Part shown: in pieces, positions 1 to 5,413 of the stretch
Layout: each line of letters opens with the position of its first letter
Numbering within the stretch: the first letter of the stretch is position 1
Source of the DNA: Candidatus Omnitrophota bacterium
Lineage (GTDB): Bacteria > Omnitrophota > Gorgyraeia > Gygaellales > Profunditerraquicolaceae
NCBI GenBank assembly: GCA_028711825.1
Contig: JAQTRM010000050.1
Span: 1 to 8,336, forward strand
Length of the DNA stretch: 8,336 bases
Direction: 5' to 3'
Position numbers and translations under genes: made by a program
The notes under the pieces: model-generated
The model's database searches: none
What the model saw: only the letters and a program-made list of their open reading frames with translations
Told to the model about the DNA's origin: nothing

Positions 1-768
1 CTGCCTTTGCGCCTGCCGGCTTTGGTCAAAAACAAGAAAACCAAGCTTATCCCGATTGTTTCTTCGGCGCGGGCGGCGCAGATAATCTGCAGCACCTGGG
101 CCAGGAGGTATAAACGCCTGCCGGATGCGATCGTTGTCGAGGGGCCGCTTGCGGGGGGCCACCTGGGGTATAGCCTGGCCGAACTTGCCGATGAAGAGCA
201 TTTTTCGCTGGATAAGATCTTGACCGAAGTGTTGGCGGTAACGCGGAGTTTCGAAGAAGGTAAAACGCGTATTCCGGTTATTGCCGCCGGAGGGATCTTC
301 GACGGAGAAGATATCGCCAGGGTGATGCGTTTAGGGGCGCGCGGGGTGCAGATGGCCACGCGTTTTGTCTGCACGCATGAGTGCGGCGTATCTTTGAAAT
401 ACAAAGAAGCGTATCTTGCGGCCGGAAAAGAAGATATTGTCGTTATTCAAAGCCCGGTCGGGATGCCCGGCAGGGTCATTAACAATGAATTTGTGAAGAG
501 GATTTCCCGCGGGGAACGCATGGATTTCGGCTGTGAATATAAATGCCTGTATACCTGCGACGCCAAAAAAGTAAATTATTGTATCGCCAAAGCGCTGTTG
601 AACGCTTACCGGGGTGAATTCGACAAGGGTTTTGCGATGTGCGGGAGCAACGGCTACCGGATTAAAAAAATAATTTCGGTTAAGGAATTGATCTCCGGGC
701 TGGTTGCCGAAGCGGAGTCTTTGTTAGGCCCGGAATCTTGTCCTCCCTCCGGAGCGGCGGTTTCTTAG
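1..768 (+). CDS. Nitronate monooxygenase / FabK-like FMN oxidoreductase (5' end missing)
   Basis: This is the C-terminal part of a TIM-barrel flavoprotein of the nitronate monooxygenase (2-nitropropane dioxygenase)/FabK family. These cytosolic enzymes bind FMN and oxidise nitronates or reduce enoyl-acyl carriers. The frame is open from the first base (the TTG at 7 is an internal codon), so the N-terminal flavin-binding strands lie outside the window. Visible motifs are AGGHLGY (bases 151-171), the family's glycine/histidine loop; AAGGIFDG (283-306); and GARGVQMATRF (334-366), the phosphate-binding segment. The C-terminal part carries a cysteine series, CEYKCLYTC (532-558), followed by YC at 577-582, which recalls members from anaerobes and might bind metal. 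The exact substrate cannot be told. The next gene has its own promoter, so this one probably ends an upstream transcript; I see no convincing terminator. Family assignment is secure, function within it is not. Confidence 0.85.
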   Translation: MPLRLPALVKNKKTKLIPIVSSARAAQIICSTWARRYKRLPDAIVVEGPLAGGHLGYSLAELADEEHFSLDKILTEVLAVTRSFEEGKTRIPVIAAGGIFDGEDIARVMRLGARGVQMATRFVCTHECGVSLKYKEAYLAAGKEDIVVIQSPVGMPGRVINNEFVKRISRGERMDFGCEYKCLYTCDAKKVNYCIAKALLNAYRGEFDKGFAMCGSNGYRIKKIISVKELISGLVAEAESLLGPESCPPSGAAVS

Positions 769-786
769 GACGTCTCCGAAAAATTC

Positions 787-816
787 TTGTTTCTTCCCGC
801 GGTTTGGCGTTATAAT
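787..816 (+). promoter_or_regulatory. Sigma-70-like promoter of the small exported protein gene
   Basis: A perfect TATAAT -10 lies at 811-816, with TTGTTT at 787-792 as the -35 and an 18-bp spacer. Transcription would start near 823, leaving a leader of about 27 nt before the ATG at 850. The sites are read by eye only. Confidence 0.6.
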
Positions 817-849
817 AAAGAAGTGATTTTTGAATAAAGGAGGATAGAG

Positions 850-1164
850 ATGAAAAAAATAACAGCTATTTTATTCATCGCGGTTTTTCTGTCCGGTATG
901 GGTATTTTAGGTTTTGTTAAAGATGCCGCGGCCAGAAATCGGATTGTCCGGGGCAGGGTTGTCGCGATTGACCTGCCCAGTAACACTATTGTGGTGCGTG
1001 ATACTAAGACTCAGCAGGACAGTAACGTGGTAGTGGACTCTGCGTATGCGGCGAGCCTTAAGGTCGGGGACACGGTGCAGGTTGAGCTCAGCGCGGGGGG
1101 TAGCGCGGACGAGGTTCAGGGATCTATCCTTAAAAAGAAATCCCATCCCACCTGGAAAGAATAA
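850..1164 (+). CDS. Small exported protein, possible OB-fold/beta-barrel domain
   Basis: I do not recognise a named family. The 104-residue product begins with a typical signal peptide: MKK, a hydrophobic stretch at residues 4-23, then DAAA before Arg29, giving a plausible signal peptidase I cut after Ala28. The mature part of about 76 residues is rich in beta-strand-like runs (GRVVAID, NTIVVRD, NVVVD, VGDTVQVEL). The pattern of G-x-V-V-x-I-D followed by V-G-D-x-V is seen in small OB-fold-like periplasmic domains such as the DUF5666/CusF-like types, and that comparison is inference. It has no cysteines and ends in a lysine-rich tail. The start is supported by AAAGGAGG at 836-843, six bases before the ATG, and by a consensus promoter just upstream. 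It appears to be a single-gene transcript ending at the hairpin at 1187-1219. Location is probably periplasm or cell surface. Confidence 0.7.
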   Translation: MKKITAILFIAVFLSGMGILGFVKDAAARNRIVRGRVVAIDLPSNTIVVRDTKTQQDSNVVVDSAYAASLKVGDTVQVELSAGGSADEVQGSILKKKSHPTWKE

Positions 1165-1186
1165 CCGGTATACTCTAGCTAAAAAT

Positions 1187-1219
1187 AAAAAGGTGGCCTT
1201 TTTCAGGGCCGCTTTTTTT
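1187..1219. terminator. Bidirectional rho-independent terminator
   Basis: A 12-bp stem pairs AAAAAGGTGGCC (1187-1198) with GGCCGCTTTTTT (1207-1218), with two G-T wobbles and an 8-nt loop. On the plus strand it is followed by a T7 run (1213-1219). On the minus strand the same hairpin is followed by a T5-A-T5 run (complement of 1181-1191). It therefore serves both the small exported protein gene (stop at 1164) and the convergent antiporter gene, whose stop codon (1218-1220) lies on its edge. Confidence 0.8.
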
Positions 1220-2912
1220 ATGTTCCGGGAACGGTTTGTTTTGAGATCCCGGATTGACGACGGATCAATTCCTGATCGACGGATTTTTCGATGTTGTGTT
1301 CATTCAATATCCCCGCCAGGCGGGCCGTCGCCGGATGGTCTATTACCGGTACTTCCCTTAAGCTCATTTCCGTCATCGCTTTAAGCGCGGATTTAAGCGG
1401 CATCTCCGATGATATTGCCTGGGGAAGGGGGGTGCTGGCGTCTTCGGCCAATACCCAGTCCCAACAGCTTTGGTCGATCAGTATATCCCGCAGATTATTG
1501 AGGCTGATGGTCCCGGTAACGCGTCCGCTTTTATCGACTACCGGATAAACCAGGAAGCGGAAGTTTGAAAAAAGTTCGAAGACGCTCCCGATTTTTTGTT
1601 TTTCCTCTACCGGGATAGCGTCCTTTTCCATTACGTCTTTTACCTTAAGCGAAGCGATAACGTCGTCGCGCGTGACATTGCGGCCGATCTCGCCGCTTAA
1701 CTGGATGGCGCGTTTTACCATCGGCGGGCCCAGCAGCTGGACGATCAGGGTAGTGGCGGTAATGCCGAAGATGATCATATCTCCCAGCGACATCTGTCCG
1801 GTAATCTGGATATTCCCCAGGTGCTGGGTAGCCATGATCGAAAGCCCGATAGCGACACCACCCTGGCAAAAGAGCCCCATGCCGGTGTATTTTTGCACCG
1901 CGATGGTTGCCTTGGAAAATTTTGCCCCGAAATACGCCCCGGTCATTTTTCCGATACTGCGCCCCAGGATGTAGGCGATCACGATCCCCCAGAGCCAGAG
2001 CGGCATATAGGAAACCCCCAACCGCGCGCCGACCAGGACGAAGAACATGATATAAATCGGCATGGAAACGCTTTTTATAAGCGTAAAAAGCTCCCGGCTT
2101 CTTTGGGGGGAGAAATTGATCAGGGTAATCCCCATGGTCATAGTAACGATAATCACGTCCAGGTCGAGCGCATTTGCCAGCCCGATTACCAGAAGGAGCG
2201 TGCCGATCGCCAGGGTGACCATGCGTTCTTTCTGCTGTGTAAGAAATTTAAGGATCCAGTGGAAAAGGAACGCCGCCGCCAGGCCCAAAAATATCGAGCC
2301 GAAGATGTCTTTGCAGATTTTTAAAACCTCTAGGCCAAGGCTTGAGGAACCGCCGGTAAGCGCCCCGGCAAAACTGGTGCCGATACCGTAGAGTATCATC
2401 GCCAGCGCGTCGTCCAAAGCGACGATCGCGATCAGCGCGGTAGTAAGCGCGCCGCGGGAACGGTATTCCCATAAGACCTCGACGGTGGACGCGGGATCGG
2501 TAGCGGAAGAGATCGCTCCGAATACGATCCCCGCGGCGACTGCCGGTGCCCAGGAATGGGTAATGAAATATACAATCAGGGTTACGGCGGTGCTTACCAG
2601 GAAAAAAGCGGCCAACCCTTCGCCGAGCAGGATCGCCATGAACTGCTTTCCGTATTTACGGAAATTTTCCGCTTCCAGCTCTCCGCCGACCAGGAAACCG
2701 ATGATCCCCAGGGCGAACCAGTTAAAGGATTGTAGTTTGATGATGTCGGCGTGTTTGATGAGTTGAAGCCCGGACTGCCCGATCAGAATGCCGATTACGA
2801 TATAGCCGACGACCTGCGGGACGCGTAGTTTCTGGAATATCCAGGCTCCCAGCAGCCCGCCGAATACACCGATTCCGAATAAAGACAAGATACCTAAATT
2901 CATCGAAAACAT
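1218..2912 (-). CDS. CPA2-type monovalent cation/proton antiporter with C-terminal CBS pair
   Basis: The 564-residue inner-membrane protein exchanges Na+ or K+ for protons. Residues 1 to about 400 form a Na+/H+ exchanger domain of roughly a dozen hydrophobic helices. The discontinuous-helix motif SSATDP is at 135-140, and the paired acidic residues Asp167-Asp168 sit in IVALDDALAM. The DD pair, rather than ND, is the mark of electrogenic CPA2 antiporters. Residues of about 423-482 and 488-545 form two CBS repeats, starting at VKDVMEKDAIPV. CBS pairs usually sense adenine nucleotides or ionic strength, so the transporter is probably gated by ligand binding. There is no TrkA-N domain of the KefB/KefC type. 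The first ATG (2912) is chosen over the one three codons in because GAAAGGA (2927-2921) is 8 bases upstream. It has its own divergent promoter and ends at the shared terminator. The ion is unknown. Confidence 0.88.
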   Translation of the reverse strand: MFSMNLGILSLFGIGVFGGLLGAWIFQKLRVPQVVGYIVIGILIGQSGLQLIKHADIIKLQSFNWFALGIIGFLVGGELEAENFRKYGKQFMAILLGEGLAAFFLVSTAVTLIVYFITHSWAPAVAAGIVFGAISSATDPASTVEVLWEYRSRGALTTALIAIVALDDALAMILYGIGTSFAGALTGGSSSLGLEVLKICKDIFGSIFLGLAAAFLFHWILKFLTQQKERMVTLAIGTLLLVIGLANALDLDVIIVTMTMGITLINFSPQRSRELFTLIKSVSMPIYIMFFVLVGARLGVSYMPLWLWGIVIAYILGRSIGKMTGAYFGAKFSKATIAVQKYTGMGLFCQGGVAIGLSIMATQHLGNIQITGQMSLGDMIIFGITATTLIVQLLGPPMVKRAIQLSGEIGRNVTRDDVIASLKVKDVMEKDAIPVEEKQKIGSVFELFSNFRFLVYPVVDKSGRVTGTISLNNLRDILIDQSCWDWVLAEDASTPLPQAISSEMPLKSALKAMTEMSLREVPVIDHPATARLAGILNEHNIEKSVDQELIRRQSGISKQTVPGT

Positions 2913-2938
2913 AAAATTTTTCCTTTCATTTATAAATT

Positions 2939-2966
2939 ATTATACTCTCTTGAACCGGTTTTACAA
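2939..2966 (-). promoter_or_regulatory. Promoter of the antiporter gene
   Basis: Read on the minus strand, TTGTAA (2966-2961) and a perfect TATAAT (2944-2939) are separated by 16 bp. The start site would be near 2932, giving a leader of about 20 nt that carries the ribosome binding site. The -35 lies only 5 bp from the outer edge of the left inverted repeat of the RAYT element. Confidence 0.65.
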
Positions 2967-2971
2967 GGCTT

Positions 2972-3005
2972 CCTTATCCGGGGACGTCCTTTCAGGGGAC
3001 ACCCT
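2972..3005 (+). repeat. Left REP-like inverted repeat of the RAYT element
   Basis: The repeat contains CCGGGGACGTCC, then TTTCA, then GGGGACACCCT. It is the inverted partner of 3696-3729 with four mismatches. It can also fold on itself through GTCC/GGAC, as REP sequences do. Confidence 0.75.
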
Positions 3006-3106
3006 GATGGTTTTTAAGTATCCTCCCCCCAGATAGTTACGCGAGTAGATATTTATGTTAGATTCGGCGCGTTTTTACGTCTATTTATCTAGAAGGAGGT
3101 GCTATT

Positions 3107-3697
3107 ATGGCGCGTATGGCAAGATGTTTGCTTGACGGGGGTTACTATCATATTTTAACAAGAGGGTTGGATAGGAGGAGGTTATTCCGTTGCCGGCAGG
3201 ATTTTGAATATTTTCTTAAACTGATGCGGGCGTGCCGGGATAAATATATGAATTTTATAATCCATTATTGTTTAATGCCTAACCATATTCATTTATTATT
3301 AAAAATGAGAAATGGCAAGGATTTGTCGAAATTCATGCAGTCGCTTCTTCAGGTTTACGCGGTAAGCTACCGGAAAAAATACGGGAGTGCGGGATTTATT
3401 TTTCAGAACAGGTATAAAAGCAAACTTATAGATAACGACGCGTATCTTATGGAATGCGCCCGTTATATCGAGAGGAACCCGCTACGGGCAAAGATTATCG
3501 ATAAGCTAGAAGAATACCCCTGGAGCAGTTATCATTACTATTCGCGGGGAAAGGCCGATAATTTGATAAATTTAAATAATCCTTTATATGAATCTTTGGG
3601 TCAGACAGCGGAGGATAGGCGTAAGTCTTATACTAAATATATACTTCAAGAGAGGCTGTACGAACATATTGTGGACCAAGCGTTTAGGATCGGTTAG
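3107..3697 (+). CDS. REP-associated tyrosine transposase (Y1, HUH superfamily)
   Basis: This 196-residue single-strand DNA transposase belongs to the IS200/IS605-like Y1 family, RAYT branch. Such enzymes nick REP hairpins through a 5'-phosphotyrosine. The HUH metal-binding motif is MPNHIHLLL with His60 and His62. The family signatures FQNRYKS (99-105), ARYIERNPLRAKI (118-130) and YPWSSY (137-142) follow in the usual order. The probable nucleophile is Tyr120 in ARYIERNP, by analogy only. The N-terminus (GGYYHILTRG) is typical and the length is within the usual range for RAYTs, so the gene looks complete and intact. The start is fixed by AAGGAGG (3093-3099), seven bases before the ATG. It stands alone between the REP-like repeats and has no link to its neighbours. 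I see no strong promoter in 3006-3090, so expression may be low. Confidence 0.9.
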   Translation: MARMARCLLDGGYYHILTRGLDRRRLFRCRQDFEYFLKLMRACRDKYMNFIIHYCLMPNHIHLLLKMRNGKDLSKFMQSLLQVYAVSYRKKYGSAGFIFQNRYKSKLIDNDAYLMECARYIERNPLRAKIIDKLEEYPWSSYHYYSRGKADNLINLNNPLYESLGQTAEDRRKSYTKYILQERLYEHIVDQAFRIG

Positions 3698-3729
3698 GGT
3701 GTCCCTTTAAGGGACGTCCCCGGAGAAGG
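3696..3729 (+). repeat. Right REP-like inverted repeat of the RAYT element
   Basis: This copy is the more symmetric of the two. It contains GTCCCTTTAAGGGAC, a perfect palindrome around a central T, and the self-complementary GGGACGTCCC, which share an arm and so could form two alternative hairpins. It overlaps the TAG stop of the transposase by two bases and ends 2 bp before the -35 of the hyd promoter. Confidence 0.75.
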
Positions 3730-3731
3730 GC

Positions 3732-3759
3732 TTTACAATTTATTTTTTGATGGTATAAT
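3732..3759 (+). promoter_or_regulatory. Promoter of the hydG-aspA-hydF operon
   Basis: TTTACA (3732-3737) and a perfect TATAAT (3754-3759) are separated by 16 bp, with an A/T-rich spacer. The start would be near 3766, leaving a leader of about 127 nt before hydG. This is long compared with the leaders of about 20-27 nt of the other genes here. Confidence 0.75.
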
Positions 3760-3765
3760 TAATCC

Positions 3766-3860
3766 ATACCTGAGGAAGAGGAGGAAACTCTAAAACCGAG
3801 GGCTAGTCAAGAATGCGAATTCAACCCTAGTCCGTGCGGTTTCCCGGGCCGGGGTTTTTT
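3766..3860 (+). promoter_or_regulatory. Structured leader RNA of the hyd operon (candidate attenuator or riboswitch, class not recognised)
   Basis: The leader can form a small hairpin, GAG-GAAA-CTC (3781-3790, GNRA loop). It can also form a longer branched-free stem: AAACCG (3793-3798) with CGGTTT (3837-3842), then GGCTAG (3801-3806) with CTAG-T-CC (3827-3833, one bulged T), then a symmetric 4/4 internal loop, then GAAT-GCGA-ATTC (3811-3822), capped by a second GNRA loop. It ends in CCCGGGCCGGGG followed by T6 (3855-3860), a terminator-like end 32 bp before the hydG start. Competing pairings exist: AACCC (3823-3827) with GGGTT (3852-3856), and AAAACC (3792-3797) with GGTTTT (3853-3858). Both would break the main stem, which suggests a switch. 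It does not match the cores of the TPP, cobalamin, SAM, FMN, Moco or fluoride riboswitches that I know. It could instead be a small independent RNA. Confidence 0.45.
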
Positions 3861-3892
3861 ATTGTTTTTAAGCTTAAAAAGGAAGGTGTAAG

Positions 3893-5401
3893 ATGCAAAA
3901 TATCTTGGAGGATTTTCCGGCGTGGAAGGATAATGTTATCCGGGAAGAGGAGAATACACGTTATCTTAAGGCCGGCAGGGATTTTATCAACGAGCCGGAA
4001 ATTACCCGCCTGATCCGGGAAAGCGCCGATGCCGGGCGCAGCAGGGTAAGGGAAATTATCGCCAAGGCCCTGGAGATTAAAACCCTGGAACTTGCGGAAG
4101 CGGCAGTCCTGATGAACGTAAAAGACCCGGAGCTCTGGGAAGAGATATTTTCAGCCGCCGCGCAGATTAAGAAAAAAGTCTATGATAACCGGGTGGTTAC
4201 TTTCGCCCCGCTTTATTGTTCCAGTCTTTGTGTGAACAACTGCGCTTATTGCGGGTTCCGGAGCGAGAATGGGGTTATCCAGCGCCGGAGGCTTGAACTG
4301 GAGGAGGTCCGCCGGGAAACCGAGGTTCTGGCAGGCAAGCTCGGGCATAAAAGGCTGGTGGTGGTGTTCGGCGAGCATCCATCATCGGGGGCGGATTATA
4401 TCTGCCAGGTGATGCAGCAGGTTTACGCGGTGGAAGTTAAGACCAAAAACGGCACCGGGGCGATCCGCCGGGTCAATGTTAATGCCGCTCCGATGAATAT
4501 CCCGGATTACAGGAAGATCAAGGAAGCCGGGCTGGGAACATTCCAGATCTTCCAGGAGACTTACCACCTGGAGACTTATAACCGGGTGCATCCTTATCAT
4601 ACGATCAAGGGCAATTATCTTTGGAGGCTTTACAGCCTGCACCGCGCGATGGAGGCGGGGATCGACGATGTCGCGATCGGGGCGCTTTTTGGTTTATACG
4701 ACTGGCGTTTTGAAGTGATGGGGATGCTGGCCCACGCGCGGGACCTGGAAGGTTTCTTCGGTATCGGCCCGCATACGGTTTCTTTCCCGCGGCTTGAGCC
4801 TGCCGCCAATACCCCCTTTGTTAAAAAAGGGGAATACCTGGTCGGGGATGAAGATTTCAAGAAGCTGGTGGCGGTTTTAAGGCTGGCGATTCCTTATGCC
4901 GGGATGATCGTAACCTGCCGGGAAAACCCGGCGGTGATGCGGGAGGTAATCCCGATGTGCACCCAGCGGGATGCCGCTTCCAGGGTGGGGATCGGCGCCT
5001 ACAGCGAACGCACCGAGGAGCAGGAAGAAAAAATCCAGCAGTTCCTCCTCGGCGATAACCGTTCCCTGGATGAGGTAATCTGCGACCTGGCTGCGATGGG
5101 ATATATTACCTCGTTTTGCACCGCGGGTTACCGCTGCGGCCGGACCGGGGATAACATTATGACGATGCTGAAGAGCGGCAAGGAAGGGTGTTTCTGCAAG
5201 TTGAACGCGGTGCTTACCTTTCAGGAATGGCTTGATGATTTTGCCAGCGAAAATACCCGCAAGATCGGAGAAAAATTGATTGTCCGGGAGCTGGCGGAGA
5301 TCGAGAAAAGGATGCCTAAGGATTTTTCTCCGGAGATCTTTAAATCCTTTAAGGAATATCACCGCCGGATCAAGGGCGGAGAACGCGACCTTTGTTTTTA
5401 A
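3893..5401 (+). CDS. hydG: HydG-type radical SAM tyrosine lyase, [FeFe] hydrogenase maturase, with altered C-terminal cluster motif
   Basis: HydG splits tyrosine into p-cresol and dehydroglycine, and the latter yields the CO and CN ligands of the H-cluster. The 502 residues follow the family order. A helical N-terminus is followed by the radical SAM motif CVNNCAYCGFR, with Cys113, Cys117 and Cys120 for the SAM-binding 4Fe-4S cluster. The barrel has the characteristic ETYHLETYNRVHP (222-234), AIGALFGLYDWRFEV (261-275) and GPHTVSFPR (292-300). The C-terminal auxiliary-cluster domain is FCTAGYRCGRTGD. The usual CX2CX22C motif is here Cys409-X2-Gly412-X22-Cys435, with extra cysteines at 415 and 433. 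The ASRVGIGAY stretch (362-370) also departs from the common SAGSR form. It is either a divergent HydG or a related lyase; aspA and hydF beside it favour HydG. The ribosome binding site is AAGGAAGG at 3879-3886. First gene of the operon. Confidence 0.85.
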   Translation: MQNILEDFPAWKDNVIREEENTRYLKAGRDFINEPEITRLIRESADAGRSRVREIIAKALEIKTLELAEAAVLMNVKDPELWEEIFSAAAQIKKKVYDNRVVTFAPLYCSSLCVNNCAYCGFRSENGVIQRRRLELEEVRRETEVLAGKLGHKRLVVVFGEHPSSGADYICQVMQQVYAVEVKTKNGTGAIRRVNVNAAPMNIPDYRKIKEAGLGTFQIFQETYHLETYNRVHPYHTIKGNYLWRLYSLHRAMEAGIDDVAIGALFGLYDWRFEVMGMLAHARDLEGFFGIGPHTVSFPRLEPAANTPFVKKGEYLVGDEDFKKLVAVLRLAIPYAGMIVTCRENPAVMREVIPMCTQRDAASRVGIGAYSERTEEQEEKIQQFLLGDNRSLDEVICDLAAMGYITSFCTAGYRCGRTGDNIMTMLKSGKEGCFCKLNAVLTFQEWLDDFASENTRKIGEKLIVRELAEIEKRMPKDFSPEIFKSFKEYHRRIKGGERDLCF

Positions 5402-5413
5402 GCGGAGGTTAAG

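Larger units (their letters stand above)
2972..3729 (+). mobile_element. RAYT (REP-associated tyrosine transposase) element with 34-bp imperfect inverted ends
   Basis: A single Y1 transposase gene (3107-3697) lies between inverted repeats at 2972-3005 and 3696-3729 that match at 30 of 34 positions. The right repeat overlaps the last two bases of the transposase stop codon. A GCTT sits directly outside each end (2968-2971 and 3730-3733). The transposase gene is visibly richer in A+T than the hyd genes beside it, which fits recent arrival. This layout, one HUH gene with palindromic REP-like ends and no second ORF, is that of domesticated or semi-mobile RAYT units rather than a complete IS605. 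The gene is intact, so the element may still act on REP copies elsewhere. Confidence 0.7.

Noticed and set aside
768..778. GGACGTCTCCG after the first gene resembles part of the RAYT end repeat (10 of 11)
   Set aside because: The match is too short, without a partner arm or hairpin. It could be a degenerate REP remnant, but chance cannot be excluded.
1046..1384. Open frame crossing the terminator between the small protein and the antiporter
   Set aside because: It overlaps the small protein gene in another frame, runs through a strong terminator, and its product is low-complexity and unlike any family.
3006..3092. Promoter for the transposase gene
   Set aside because: Only weak AT-rich -10-like strings are visible, with no matching -35 at proper spacing.
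2960..3738. TTTACAA at 2960-2966 and 3732-3738 as a 7-bp target-site duplication
   Set aside because: The copies are not at equal distance from the inverted repeats, and each belongs to a promoter -35. Only the abutting GCTT is positioned like an insertion footprint.
3813..3830. Mini-ORF MRIQP inside the hyd leader, a possible attenuator peptide
   Set aside because: It is only five codons, has a poor ribosome binding site, lies entirely inside the stem, and has no run of codons for a relevant amino acid such as tyrosine. Chance is the simpler reading.
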